64,000 nt of DNA, taken from assembly GCF_003096075.1 (NCBI RefSeq), contig NZ_CP015449.1, positions 2,845,001 through 2,909,000 of the forward strand, read 5' to 3'. Under the pieces are notes generated by a model. It was not told the DNA's origin, ran no database searches, and saw only the letters and a program-made list of their open reading frames with translations. The position numbers were made by a program, and so were the translations under genes. This document shows, piece by piece, positions 1 to 8,551 of this stretch; the first letter of the stretch is position 1; each line of letters begins with the position of its first letter. This DNA is from Dietzia lutea (GTDB taxonomy: Bacteria > Actinomycetota > Actinomycetes > Mycobacteriales > Mycobacteriaceae).

Positions 1-1
1 C

Positions 2-451
2 GAGCTGCAGACCGTGGCCACCGCCGGCGACGAGGTGACCATCACCGCCGTGGTGTCCCGCCTGGACGGGCGGGACCTCACCGACGCCGGAACCGACGAT
101 CTCGGCTCCGTGTGGTTCTTCCGGGACGGCGACGCAATCGGTTCGGCACCGGTCGTGATCAACTCGGCCACGGGTGAGGCCACCGCGGTATTCACCCACC
201 GGTTCGCCGAGCGCGGCGAGTACCGCATCACGGCGGAGTACTCAGGCGCATTCGGCACGGACGAGGTGATCGCCCCGTCCGAGACCGCTGACGCGACCGT
301 CGTGACGGTCAGGCCCTCCGAGATCGAGATCGATGAACCCGGCCCGCCGTCCAACGAAATCGACCTGAGCTTCGGTTCCCTCGACCTCGGCAGTGCCATG
401 GACGTCATCGGGACAGACAACCTGAGCAGCCTCGGCAACCTGGTCGGCTGA
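2..451 (+). CDS. 3' end of a secreted Ig-like repeat protein (5' partial)
   Basis: The reading frame is open to the left edge, so the true start lies outside the window. The visible ~149 residues look like one bacterial Ig-like (Big/invasin-type) module: alternating beta-strand residues, a DEVTITAVVSRLDG opening and an ERGEYRITAEYSG closing strand. The protein ends in a Leu/Gly/Ser-rich tail (DLSFGSLDLGSAMDVIG, then SSLGNLVG). Such modules usually sit in exported surface or adhesin proteins; export itself is inferred because the N-terminus is missing. A similar Gly-Leu-Ser tail ends the leucine-rich-repeat protein at 52277-53536. No neighbour downstream explains its role. Confidence 0.7.
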   Translation, partial: ELQTVATAGDEVTITAVVSRLDGRDLTDAGTDDLGSVWFFRDGDAIGSAPVVINSATGEATAVFTHRFAERGEYRITAEYSGAFGTDEVIAPSETADATVVTVRPSEIEIDEPGPPSNEIDLSFGSLDLGSAMDVIGTDNLSSLGNLVG

Positions 452-1516
452 CCTCACCCCACCACCCGCCTGGCGGGCACATTCGGCGAAGTGCCGGAGG
501 TGCCCGCCAGACGCGTATCGCGGAACCGACACACCTGTCTGTTCAGAGGTGATGGGGTGGTTGAGTCAGAGTGGATCGCCGAGAAGTCGAGGCCATTGCT
601 TCGGCAGCTATCTCGATCGGTCCGGTGGAGATGTCGCGGAGGCGATGCGGACCTGGGTACCGCTGAAGCAACGGAACCGGCCACGTTGAAGGCCTCTTCC
701 TGCGCTGGCGTCGACAACCGCATCATTAGCTGCCGGCGGGACGAGTCGGCTACGCCCGCGTGAACTGGTGCGTCAACTCCCCGAGCGACGTGATCGTCTC
801 CCCGAACGGCAGGAGCCGATGGAAGGCCGTCCAACTCGCGGCCTGAGAGACGACCGAACCTAGCGAGGGGTCCCGGTTTTGCCTCCCCAGATCTCGCCGC
901 TTCTCATCGCTGTAGCCGCGGGCCTGACTGTGGTCGCATGCGTTGCGAAGACTGACTGGAAGGCCTGTCGCGGTGTGCCTGCGGGGATCCTATAGGGAGT
1001 CGCCTCGATGCCCGGGACCCGCGTGGCGCGGCAAAACCGCTGGTAGATCCTGCTAGGAGTGTGGCTCGTCGCTCTGCGAACTGTCGAGCTTGGCTTCGTC
1101 AAGGCCAGACCACTCGACGTAGTCGGCCCATGCCCGGCCGTACTCGGCGTCAGTGGCGTCGCGGGGCGGCTGTGGCGCCGCCTCCGGGCTGTCTCGACCA
1201 GCGCGAGAGCGAAACGGATTGAACATGGCGACTCCGAAGGCCGAGTGAAGAAAGCGTTACATACCTTCTGTCGCCGTTCAACACCTCAGCGTTACAAAGC
1301 GACGTGGATTGTTGCGCTGCCCGCCTGCACTCACCGACTACGATGGAGTTGCGCAGGGACTTGCCGCCCCAGATTCTTGCTAGCGGTCTCGCGTCCGCAC
1401 AGGTACAGGGCAGGTCGGGCGGGTAGCACTGGTCGAAACAGTCGGTCGAGCTCCTGGTTCGAACTGACGGACGTGCATAAGAAGCGATTAGCGGCGAAAG
1501 TGAGCCGCCGCGGGCC
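452..1516. other. Non-coding or decayed stretch, about 1 kb
   Basis: No frame here gives a recognisable protein or a convincing start with ribosome binding site. Two short similar words occur, at about 877-890 and 1365-1378 (TTGCC[T/C]CCCCAGAT), 490 bp apart in the same orientation. They could be leftovers of a mobile element, but nothing else supports this. With the remnants that follow, the stretch reads as a degraded region. Confidence 0.4.
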
Positions 1517-2039
1517 ATGGCGGGTCCTGGCCCTATCGGCAGCGTTGCTGACGCTTCTCCTGCTCCGCGGCGATCGCGATCTGCACCTTCACCGGCTCGC
1601 GCCGGGCGGGCGGTCTTCACCGCACTCCTGGCGGGCGGCACGGTCATCGGGCTGTGGAGCGCGGTGGCCCCTCAGGCTGCGGCGCTGGGCAGCGGCGAGC
1701 TCATCCTGGCCGCCGTGCATCTCACGTTCATGTCGCTCACTTCCCTCGCGGTGGCGCTCGTGGGCACCGCGGTGCTGGCGCTGCTCTACCGCCCGGACGG
1801 CAACGATTACTTCCGCGCCCACTCCGCCCACGCCACCGGCCACCACCGGCCAGCGGGACGTCGGCCACGCCGAGGAGACGCTCCCCCAGACCTGCAACGA
1901 GGCAGCGCTGACGATGACCAGCCCCACCCATCACCGCGCCACTGCGGCGACCGAGCCGATCGGCGCGATCGCCACCCCGAGTCCCGTTCGCCCCAGCGCC
2001 ACCCCGACCCGCAAAGAACCGATCGCACCCGCGCTCTGA
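1517..2039 (+). pseudogene. Remnant of a small two-helix membrane protein
   Basis: The frame starting at the ATG encodes two plausible membrane helices: about residues 30-52 (AVFTALLAGGTVIGLWSAVA) and 60-88 (ELILAAVHLTF... then ALVGTAVLALLY). After NDYFRAHSAHATG near position 1850 it turns into low-complexity Arg/His/Pro sequence, while the +1 frame continues with QRDVGHAEETLPQ and stops at 2037-2039. That suggests a frameshift near 1850. I do not recognise a family. The longer open frame running on to 3010 crosses an antisense EAL relic, so it is not one gene. Confidence 0.35.
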
Positions 2040-2135
2040 CGGGTAAGCACCGGGAAGGGGCGACGACGACTAGCCCCATCACCCCCGACCGACCGGCAAC
2101 CCCCACGGCCGCGGGTCCGGCAGGGTCAACCCCTG
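2037..2135. repeat. Direct repeat, copy A (~95 bp)
   Basis: From the TGA at 2037 this stretch matches 3072-3168 in the same orientation. It shares GGGAAGGGGCGACGACGAC, a CCCCCG.CCGACC block, GCAACCCC and ACGGCCGCGGGTCCGGC followed by GGGTCA. The copies differ at scattered bases and small indels. Together they bracket the EAL relic and the small secreted-protein gene. Confidence 0.75.
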
Positions 2136-2570
2136 CGGACGCCGGGCCCGTCGCCGACCACGCTGCCCGGCTCGCGGCCGCCGGCGCCGGCACCTGGACC
2201 GGCATCGGCACCGCCACCGGCCAGGTACCGGACCACGAATTCGCCCTCCGGACACGGCCGCACGATCCCGAACCCCTGGGCCAGGTGGATGTCCTCCGCG
2301 CGCACCATCTCCATCACGGTCTCGCTTTCCACGTGCTCGGCGACGACCTGCATGTGCAGCTGGCCGGCGAGGCCGACGATCGACCGGACGATGGTGCAGT
2401 CGGTCGAGGAGGTGTCCATGGTGGTGACGAACTGGCCGTAGATTTTCACGTAGTCGAACAGCATGTGCTTGAGGTAGAGGAACGAGCCGAAGCCGGTACC
2501 GAAGTCGTCAACGGCCAGACGGATTCCAGCGGCGCGGAGTCGCTGGGCTTGGGCTCGTGCCCCGGGAACG
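2126..2570 (-). pseudogene. 3' relic of an EAL-domain cyclic-di-GMP phosphodiesterase
   Basis: On the minus strand this reads as the C-terminal two thirds of an EAL domain: ARAQAQRLRAAGIRLAVDDF, then GTGFGSFLYLKHM, a VKIYGQFV segment, VVAEHVESETV and LAQGFGIVRP. In the family DDFGTG binds metal, the Lys of the K-I-D motif is catalytic and AEGVE contributes a Glu. Here K-I-D has become K-I-Y and AEGVE has become AEHVE, and the EAL signature itself plus everything N-terminal is absent. Upstream sequence in this frame is antisense to another small gene. It is therefore a dead fragment of a c-di-GMP hydrolase, not a working enzyme. Confidence 0.65.
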
Positions 2571-2593
2571 TCGTCGATCTGTGCGGTTTCTGT

Positions 2594-3010
2594 CTGAAGA
2601 GAATCGCCCGCCTCGAGGTCGGCGCCCTGTGCGCTGTCCTCGTCCTTCTGGTCGCCGTTGCTAATCTGGCCCGGATGGGCGGCGAGGGCGCGCAGGCGAC
2701 CCCGTCCCCCTCTCCCCCGGCGGGTCAGGCCGTGGCGATGAAGGCGGCAGCAGACCTGACGCCGTGGACCTTCACGATCGACGAGGCGTATGCGTACGGC
2801 GAGCGGGCATGCGAGGACATCCGGGATCCGAACTATGACGGGTTCGGCGGCTTCTACATGGGGGTCCGCAAGACGTGGGTCGCGATGCGGATGGACGCGG
2901 ACGGTCTGTCGAGTGAGGAACAGGTGGAGCACCTCAGGCGTCTCTACGCCGAGGCGGTGCGCTCACTGTGTCCGGAGCTCCTGCCGCACCTACCGCCCCT
3001 GTACCGCTGA
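2594..3010 (+). CDS. Small membrane-anchored or secreted protein, start uncertain
   Basis: The frame encodes a hydrophobic N-terminal helix (LEVGALCAVLVLLVAVANLA) followed by a ~100-residue domain containing two cysteines, at ERACEDIRD and SLCPELLP. That layout is typical of small exported actinobacterial proteins of the DUF732 kind, though I cannot assign the family. No ATG or GTG precedes the helix in frame; the frame runs open into sequence antisense to the EAL relic, and the first in-frame ATG (2675) would remove the helix. Either a CTG near 2594 is used, or the 5' end was replaced by recombination. The coding part from 2675 to the stop is the secure part. Confidence 0.45.
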   Translation: MKRIARLEVGALCAVLVLLVAVANLARMGGEGAQATPSPSPPAGQAVAMKAAADLTPWTFTIDEAYAYGERACEDIRDPNYDGFGGFYMGVRKTWVAMRMDADGLSSEEQVEHLRRLYAEAVRSLCPELLPHLPPLYR

Positions 3011-3071
3011 CCCCTACGCGCGTCCCCTTTATTACATCGCTTCTCGCCGGGGTGCCCGAACGGCGGCCGTC

Positions 3072-3168
3072 TGAGGGGTGAGCAGCGGGAAGGGGCGACG
3101 ACGACGAGCTCAACCTCCCCCGGCCGACCCGCAACCCCACACGGCCGCGGGTCCGGCGGGGTCAGCCC
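3072..3168. repeat. Direct repeat, copy B (~95 bp)
   Basis: Partner of the repeat beginning at 2037. The right end of this copy includes the stop codon and last codons of the minus-strand alpha/beta hydrolase at 3162. Copy A therefore carries a copied hydrolase 3' end, which suggests duplication of the intergenic strip rather than independent origin. Confidence 0.75.
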
Positions 3169-3869
3169 TCGAGCGAGCTGAGCCAGTCGCTGAGCACGCC
3201 GGCCAGCTGACCCGGCGCCTCCACGGGCAGCATATGTCCGGTCTCCGCGATCTCCACGTAGGTCACCTGCGGCGCCGAGTTCTTCTCCGCCCACTGCCGC
3301 TGCTCGTCGGTGGGCACCACCTGATCGTCCGAGGCGCCGACGATCAGCACCGGGCACGACGCCGTCGCGGGAAAGTCCCAGCGGTCGGGCCGGGACCCGA
3401 TGGCCACCGAGTGCGCGGCGAACCGCTCGGGCCCGTACACCCGAGCAGCGCGCAATCGCTCGGCGCGGACTTGCGGGTCCTGTCCGCGGTCGCCGTAGTA
3501 GACGGCCTCCATACCGTCGAGGGCGATCTCCTCATACTCCTCCTGGCTCAGGCCCGCCGCCCGAGCGGCCCGCGCTGCCGCGGACTCCGGGTCCTCGGCC
3601 CCCACCGGCGCGGTGACCAGCACGAGCCCGGCCAGCAACTCCGGGTGTCGTTCGGCCAGGTGCATGGCCACAACTCCGCCGAGGGAATGCCCGACCACCA
3701 CGCTGCCGGCCGCGACCTGCTCGCCCACCTCGTCGACGAGCGCGTCGAGGTCGGCCACGGCCGGAAGGTCGAGGGCCGTGGCGCACAGCCCGCCGGGCAG
3801 CGCGTCGATGACCGGGGACCACGTCTGCGCATCGCCGTGTAGGCCGGGAAGGAACACCAGGGTCGTCAT
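3162..3869 (-). CDS. Alpha/beta hydrolase
   Basis: A 235-residue single-domain alpha/beta hydrolase, normal length for the family. The N-terminal strand TLVFLPGLHGDAQTW carries the HG-type oxyanion loop. GHSLGG is the nucleophile elbow with the catalytic Ser, VGASDDQVVP supplies the acid and AETGHMLPVEAP the catalytic His. The ATG at 3869 is chosen because it directly precedes the first core strand; the longer frame upstream adds unstructured sequence. The substrate cannot be told; esters or lactones are typical. It stands alone on the minus strand between decayed regions and looks intact. Confidence 0.85.
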   Translation of the reverse strand: MTTLVFLPGLHGDAQTWSPVIDALPGGLCATALDLPAVADLDALVDEVGEQVAAGSVVVGHSLGGVVAMHLAERHPELLAGLVLVTAPVGAEDPESAAARAARAAGLSQEEYEEIALDGMEAVYYGDRGQDPQVRAERLRAARVYGPERFAAHSVAIGSRPDRWDFPATASCPVLIVGASDDQVVPTDEQRQWAEKNSAPQVTYVEIAETGHMLPVEAPGQLAGVLSDWLSSLEG

Positions 3870-4022
3870 GAGCCCGACCGTACGCGGGCCGACAGCAGCC
3901 AGCGCCCGACCAGTAGATTCAGCACCAGCCGAGGTGCCCGGGGGCGTTCGCACCGCGCGAGTGGTGGCGCCCCGTACCTGCGGGCCAGTCAGACTGAGGT
4001 CGTCCACCTGGCGTTCAGTCAC

Positions 4023-4574
4023 GTGCGTCCGGTGGTGAGCACGTACATGGGCGACCTGGGCGAGGCCGTGCGCGACGGCGAGTCGGGGCTGCTCGTGCCC
4101 CTACCCCCGGGCGACCTGGCGGCGCTAGCCCGGGCGCTGGAGCGCCTGCTGGTGAAGTCCGGCATCCCCGTCTACACCGCCGACGCCGACACCATGCGGC
4201 ACCGGGGCTTTTGGGAGCGGATCACAGCCGAAGTGGGTGCGGTCCCGAGGCACTTCGCGTACCCGAACGGCGGACCGTCGGACTTACTGGACCCAGACGT
4301 CGCGGCGGTCGCTGACGCGGGGTTCGTCAGCGCGGTAACCACCAGCGAGGGGATCCACTACGCAGACTCGGATCGCTTCCGGCTCCTGCGGTTCAACGTG
4401 CACGAAGAGCGTTTCTGCGCGCAGACCGGCTTTGTCTCCCATGGTGCCGGACCGGCACGCGAGCACAACCGGAGATCTCCGCATACCGCCATCGAGAAGC
4501 GTCTCTTGGGCCGAAACCAGCCCGTTCGACTCGCATTCAGGGCGGACGAATACCGCGTCGCCGCTCCGGTTTGA
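4023..4574 (+). pseudogene. Chimera of a GT4 glycosyltransferase tail and a polysaccharide deacetylase tail
   Basis: Residues 1-43 match the UDP/GDP-sugar-binding C-terminal segment of GT4 glycosyltransferases (GDLGEAVRDGESGLLVP, then PGDLAALARALERLL). From about position 4152 the same frame continues as the C-terminal part of a NodB-type polysaccharide deacetylase: RHFAYPNGGPSDLL, an ADAGFVSAVTTSEG strand and a FRLLRFNV segment. The catalytic half of both enzymes is missing, so this is an in-frame fusion of two gene tails after a deletion. Both families belong in polysaccharide loci, so this probably marks lost genes at the left edge of the locus that starts at 4768. Confidence 0.65.
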
Positions 4575-4767
4575 AGCAGACGTACCAGTCTCAGCGAGGT
4601 CCCGCCAGCACACCCCAGCAAATCTGCGCCGCCGCCGAGCAGGCCGGAGCCAGATCTGACATTTTTTCTTTAAGGACACGACCATTCGGGGCTACTAGCA
4701 ACTGGACGATCAGAAAAAACGCCGGTGCGGCCTACACTGACTGGGTGACACCGAGTCGGAAGGTCCT

Positions 4768-5925
4768 ATGAGCGATCGCATCTTTATGTCTAAGGCGCAT
4801 ATCACCGACGCCGAAGAAGAAGCAGTCCGCCGAGCAATCCGCTCCGGATGGGTCGCGCCACTTGGCCCCGAGGTCGACGCGTTCGAACTGGAAGTCGCCG
4901 ACCGGGTCGGAGTGAAGGGTGCGCTCGCACTGTCCTCAGGAACTGCCGCACTTCACTTGGCGCTCCTCGAACTTGGCGCGAGACCGGGCACAGCTGTAGT
5001 GGTATCTTCAATGACCTTCGCCGCCTCGGCTAACGCGGTCGCGTACACCGGTGCTGAGCCTGTCTTTGTCGATTCGCAAAAAACCGATGGCAACATTGAT
5101 CCCGAACTACTTTTCGACGCTATCGACACTCTCCACGCCGAAGGGACCGAAGTCGTCGCGGCAATGACGGTTGACCTCATCGGGCGCACATGCGACTACA
5201 ACACCTTAGAGGCGGGACTCGCGGAGCGAGGTGTACCGCTTTTGGAGGACGCAGCAGAGTCGCTGGGCTCATCTATAGCGGGCCGGGCAGCAGGCTCGTT
5301 CGGACGTGCCGCAGCGTTGTCGTTCAACGGCAACAAGATCATGACTACTTCCGGCGGCGGAATGCTGCTCTCGAACGACGAACAGCTGCTCGAGCGGGCT
5401 CGGTATCTGTCGACTCAGGCGCGGCAGCCAGTCGCCTGGTATGAGCACACCGAGATAGGATACAACTACCGTCTGTCGAATATCCTCGCTGCCATCGGAC
5501 GTGCACAGCTTGGCCGATTAGACGAAATGATCGCCCGTCGCCGAGACATACGCAAGCAATATATGAGGGCATTTTCCGGCCTAGATGTCCGGTTCCTCGG
5601 TACAGCCGACACCGAGGGTGAACAGATCGAAAACTGCTGGCTCACGGGAATCGTGCTGGGTGATTCGATCACTAGATCACCTGACGACATCGTCGCTTCA
5701 CTGAGTGAAGCAGGCATTGAGGTACGCCGTCTGTGGAAGCCAATGCACCTCCAGCCCGTCTTTGCCAACGCGCGGGCGTTCACGAACGGCGCATCCGAGC
5801 ATCTATTTGCGCGCGGACTTACTTTGCCCAGCGGATCCGCTCTAACGGATTCAGAGGTTGAACGCGTAATAACCGCACTCCTGAATAACTTCGAAAGCCC
5901 ACTGAGCGACCAGGCCACTCGATAG
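4768..5925 (+). CDS. PLP-dependent sugar aminotransferase, DegT/DnrJ family (PglE-like)
   Basis: 385 residues, full length for the DegT/DnrJ/EryC1/StrS family. LALSSGTAALHLAL near residue 53 binds the cofactor phosphate, EDAAESLGS (Asp161) contacts the pyridine nitrogen, and the Schiff-base lysine is Lys190 in LSFNGNKIMTTSGGG. The family transfers an amino group from glutamate to a keto-sugar nucleotide. Next to a PglC-like transferase and a PglD-like acetyltransferase, the likely substrate is UDP-4-keto-6-deoxy-GlcNAc, made by the dehydratase at 24258-26117. GGAAGG lies just upstream of the ATG. It heads a tightly packed + strand set and has lower GC than the window average. A different 3- or 4-keto sugar is possible. 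Confidence 0.85.
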   Translation: MSDRIFMSKAHITDAEEEAVRRAIRSGWVAPLGPEVDAFELEVADRVGVKGALALSSGTAALHLALLELGARPGTAVVVSSMTFAASANAVAYTGAEPVFVDSQKTDGNIDPELLFDAIDTLHAEGTEVVAAMTVDLIGRTCDYNTLEAGLAERGVPLLEDAAESLGSSIAGRAAGSFGRAAALSFNGNKIMTTSGGGMLLSNDEQLLERARYLSTQARQPVAWYEHTEIGYNYRLSNILAAIGRAQLGRLDEMIARRRDIRKQYMRAFSGLDVRFLGTADTEGEQIENCWLTGIVLGDSITRSPDDIVASLSEAGIEVRRLWKPMHLQPVFANARAFTNGASEHLFARGLTLPSGSALTDSEVERVITALLNNFESPLSDQATR

Positions 5926-5937
5926 GAGCGCCTGAAG

Positions 5938-6576
5938 ATGACTTCAAGACCTTCCGCGACTCCAACATTATTCGACAGGAGCAAGCGCGCTTTCGACGTG
6001 TTGGCTTCTTCACTAGCCCTCATAGTCACGGCACCGGTAACGATCGTCCTCAGCGTACTCATCGCAGTGAAACTCGGCCGCCCCGTCTTGTTCCGCCAGG
6101 CACGCCCGGGTCAACATGGCGAAGTGTTCGAACTCGTCAAATTCCGCACGATGTTAAACCCAGATCCGAGCCGGGGCATCGAGACAAACGAAGATCGTAT
6201 GACCGCCTTCGGCTCTAAGCTAAGGAACTGGAGCCTAGACGAACTGCCGAGTCTGTGGAACATTCTTACTGGGGATATGTCGTTGGTTGGCCCGCGGCCG
6301 CTATTAACTACCTACCTACCGCTTTACACCGCAGAACAAGCCCGTCGTCATGAAGTTAGACCCGGGTTGACGGGGCTTGCTCAGGTCAACGGTCGAAATC
6401 AGCTCGATTGGGAATCCCGATTCGAGTTTGACGTAGAATATGTAGATAATCGGTCGTGGCGGCTCGATGCGAAGATACTTGCCCTGACCTTTCAGAAGGT
6501 CTTGAAGCGCGAGGGAATCGCTACCACTGGCCACGTAGTTGGCGCTCCGTTCCAAGGGCGCGAGGACACCCAGTGA
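5938..6576 (+). CDS. Initiating sugar-phosphate transferase (PglC/WcaJ-type)
   Basis: 212 residues, the short monotopic form of the bacterial sugar transferase family. A hydrophobic re-entrant segment spans about residues 20-46 (FDVLASSLALIVTAPVTIVL). The conserved core follows: LVKFRTM, SLDELPSLWNILTGDMSLVG, PRPLL and the VRPGLTGLAQVNGR block. The enzyme moves a sugar-1-phosphate from UDP-sugar to undecaprenyl phosphate at the inner membrane, starting the repeat unit. The short size and the neighbours (PglE-like upstream, PglD-like overlapping downstream) suggest UDP-diacetylbacillosamine as donor. It starts 12 bp after the previous stop and its TGA overlaps the next GTG, implying translational coupling. 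Confidence 0.88.
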   Translation: MTSRPSATPTLFDRSKRAFDVLASSLALIVTAPVTIVLSVLIAVKLGRPVLFRQARPGQHGEVFELVKFRTMLNPDPSRGIETNEDRMTAFGSKLRNWSLDELPSLWNILTGDMSLVGPRPLLTTYLPLYTAEQARRHEVRPGLTGLAQVNGRNQLDWESRFEFDVEYVDNRSWRLDAKILALTFQKVLKREGIATTGHVVGAPFQGREDTQ

Positions 6577-7226
6577 CCCGTGTCGTAATCGCCGGCGCCG
6601 GCGGGTTCGGGCGCGGCGTCCATTCGTGGCTGATCAGCTCGCCTCGGCACCTCGCCCAAGGCGGTGTCACGGACATTGTTTTCATAGACGACGCGCCACC
6701 TCGCGAACATCTTTATGCGGAGCACGTCGGTCGAATATCGGATTTTCAACCAAGTCCGGACGACCGAATCCTATGCGCAATTGGCGCTCCAGCAGTACGC
6801 CGAACTGTCGTCCAATTGCTAGCGCGACGGGCAGCTAAATTCCACACTTTCGTGGCCGACACAGCCGTCTTAGCGCACGGGGTCTATGCGGGCGAAGGCG
6901 CAATAGTCTGCCCCGGGACAGTAGTCTCGGCAGACGCATACATTGGCCCACACGTGCACATAAATTTCAATTGCTCAGTTGGACACGACACTACAATAGG
7001 CGAGTTTTCCACGCTAAGCCCGTCCGTAAATATAATGGGGGAGGTAAACGTCGGCGACTCAGTCTTCCTGGGAGGCAGCTGCTCTGTTCTGCCCAGAATA
7101 GAGGTAGGACGGCTCAGCACAATCGCGGCTGGAGCGACGGTAGTCGAGAGCGTTCTCAGTTCCACGACAGTGGCAGGGACTCCCGCTCGAGCATTGGCAA
7201 GGGGAAGGGAAGCCGATGACGCTTAG
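6573..7226 (+). CDS. PglD/NeuD-family sugar N- or O-acetyltransferase
   Basis: 217 residues from the GTG that overlaps the preceding stop (GTGA). The N-terminus has a Rossmann-like strand-loop (RVVIAGAGGFGRGVHSW) that binds the sugar nucleotide in PglD. The C-terminal half is a left-handed beta helix of hexapeptide repeats (GEGAIVCPGTVVSADAYIG, then HVHINFNCSVGHDTTIGEFS) that binds acetyl-CoA. His in NCSVGHDTTIG matches the catalytic base position of PglD. Predicted role: acetylate the 4-amino sugar made by the aminotransferase upstream, giving a UDP-diacetylbacillosamine-type donor. O-acetylation as in NeuD cannot be ruled out. Its 3' end overlaps the next gene by 11 bp. Confidence 0.82.
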   Translation: MTRVVIAGAGGFGRGVHSWLISSPRHLAQGGVTDIVFIDDAPPREHLYAEHVGRISDFQPSPDDRILCAIGAPAVRRTVVQLLARRAAKFHTFVADTAVLAHGVYAGEGAIVCPGTVVSADAYIGPHVHINFNCSVGHDTTIGEFSTLSPSVNIMGEVNVGDSVFLGGSCSVLPRIEVGRLSTIAAGATVVESVLSSTTVAGTPARALARGREADDA

Positions 7227-8526
7227 GGAAACAGTTTTCTGGGCCTTCGATCGCGCTCGCGGCGGCCACATTAAACGAGAAATACTTGAAATAGAAGCTG
7301 CTGTCAACCAGCCGTCGGCAAAACAGCAACAAGATGCGCTAGAGGCGCAGCTTCTACATGCTGGCTCTAACGTGCCGTTCTATGAACATCTCAGAGGAAT
7401 TCGCAAGCTGGAAGAGTTTCCTGTTGTCAATAAAGCAACTATCAAGGAGGCCGGTGATCGATTTATTGCAACCGGGACTGACATTCTGAGTTGCACAACC
7501 GCATCAACGAGTGGTTCAACTGGCACGCCGTTTTCTATCTTGCACGACCGCCGCAAGCGTCGCCGAGTATCGGCGGATGCGATCTACTGGGGTCGCCAGG
7601 CAGGCTACGAATTGGGGCTCCCGCTCGCTCACCTAAAAGTATGGAGTGACCGGAACCGGATCACGCCGGCGACTCGCAGATTTCGGAACATCATTCCCAT
7701 CGACACCACGAAGCTCACTGGCGAGGAGATACTCGCCGCGCTAACCGCGGCGGCTCGCAACCGACCACTGTCGGTTATATCGTACGCCTCAAGCCTCGAC
7801 CTACTCGCTCGTTCGTTGGAGTCCGAGACTTTCAATGGAACTCGGCGTTCTCCTCTCCCGCGAATCGCTTCAATCGTGGCGCAGTCCGAGCATTTACCTT
7901 CGGAAGCACGGCGCCTTCTCCGTGAGCATCTCGGAGTCGACCCGGTAAGCCGGTATGGCTTAGAGGAGATTGGGATAGTCGGTCAGCAAGCCCGAAACGG
8001 AAACAACGACTACAGGGTCAACTCCTCTTCCGTCGTAGTTGAGATTCTAGAGGATGCGAGCCCAGAGCCAGCCCCCCCTGGCCGGGTTGGGCGAATTGTA
8101 GTAACCGAGCTCATTAACCGAGCGCAACCTTTGATCCGGTACGACACCGGTGATCTAGGGGCATTCCGTGTTGACGAGCATGGTCGCCTTGATACCACCA
8201 AACTCGCAGTAGTCGAAGGCCGTAAACTTGATCAAGTTTATGACGCCGACGACCGTCCGCTGACTTCAATGGTGATGTACAACCTTTGGTGGCGCTTCCC
8301 TGAGATTAGGCAGTACCAGCTCGTACAGAAGGGGCGCGCCGACTATCTACTGCGCCTGAACGTTTCACCCGGATTCAACGACGAAGCTGACGTCATTCAC
8401 CGGTTTAAGGAAATCGTAGGCGCTTCCGCCAACGTCGAAGTAGAGCTCACTACCGAGAGTTTTGTTCTCTCATCCGGTAAACGCAAGAGTGTTGTCAGCA
8501 ACTACAAGCCGGCGATGCAGCGTTAG
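7216..8526 (+). CDS. CapK/PaaK-like AMP-forming adenylating enzyme
   Basis: 436 residues. The AMP-binding P-loop is TSGSTGTP at residues 98-105; SRYGLEEIG and IRYDTGDLGAFR are the further adenylate-forming motifs. It resembles phenylacetate-CoA ligase-like CapK proteins found in capsule and O-antigen loci. There they are thought to activate a carboxylic acid for attachment to a sugar or amino group, but the substrate is unknown. It overlaps the acetyltransferase gene and is followed after 25 bp by a glycosyltransferase, so it belongs to the same transcript. A usual length and intact motifs suggest it works. Low-GC codon use matches its neighbours and not the flanks. Confidence 0.8.
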   Translation: MTLRETVFWAFDRARGGHIKREILEIEAAVNQPSAKQQQDALEAQLLHAGSNVPFYEHLRGIRKLEEFPVVNKATIKEAGDRFIATGTDILSCTTASTSGSTGTPFSILHDRRKRRRVSADAIYWGRQAGYELGLPLAHLKVWSDRNRITPATRRFRNIIPIDTTKLTGEEILAALTAAARNRPLSVISYASSLDLLARSLESETFNGTRRSPLPRIASIVAQSEHLPSEARRLLREHLGVDPVSRYGLEEIGIVGQQARNGNNDYRVNSSSVVVEILEDASPEPAPPGRVGRIVVTELINRAQPLIRYDTGDLGAFRVDEHGRLDTTKLAVVEGRKLDQVYDADDRPLTSMVMYNLWWRFPEIRQYQLVQKGRADYLLRLNVSPGFNDEADVIHRFKEIVGASANVEVELTTESFVLSSGKRKSVVSNYKPAMQR

Positions 8527-8551
8527 AACGATCCAAGTTTTTGGGAGCGAT

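Noticed and set aside
1435-1460. GGTTCGAACTG resembling a tRNA T-loop
   Set aside because: No acceptor, D or anticodon stem can be built around it.
1517-3010. One long 497-residue open frame on the + strand
   Set aside because: Its middle is antisense to an EAL domain relic and low-complexity, while its two ends look like separate small membrane or secreted proteins. It is an open frame of high-GC DNA, not one gene.
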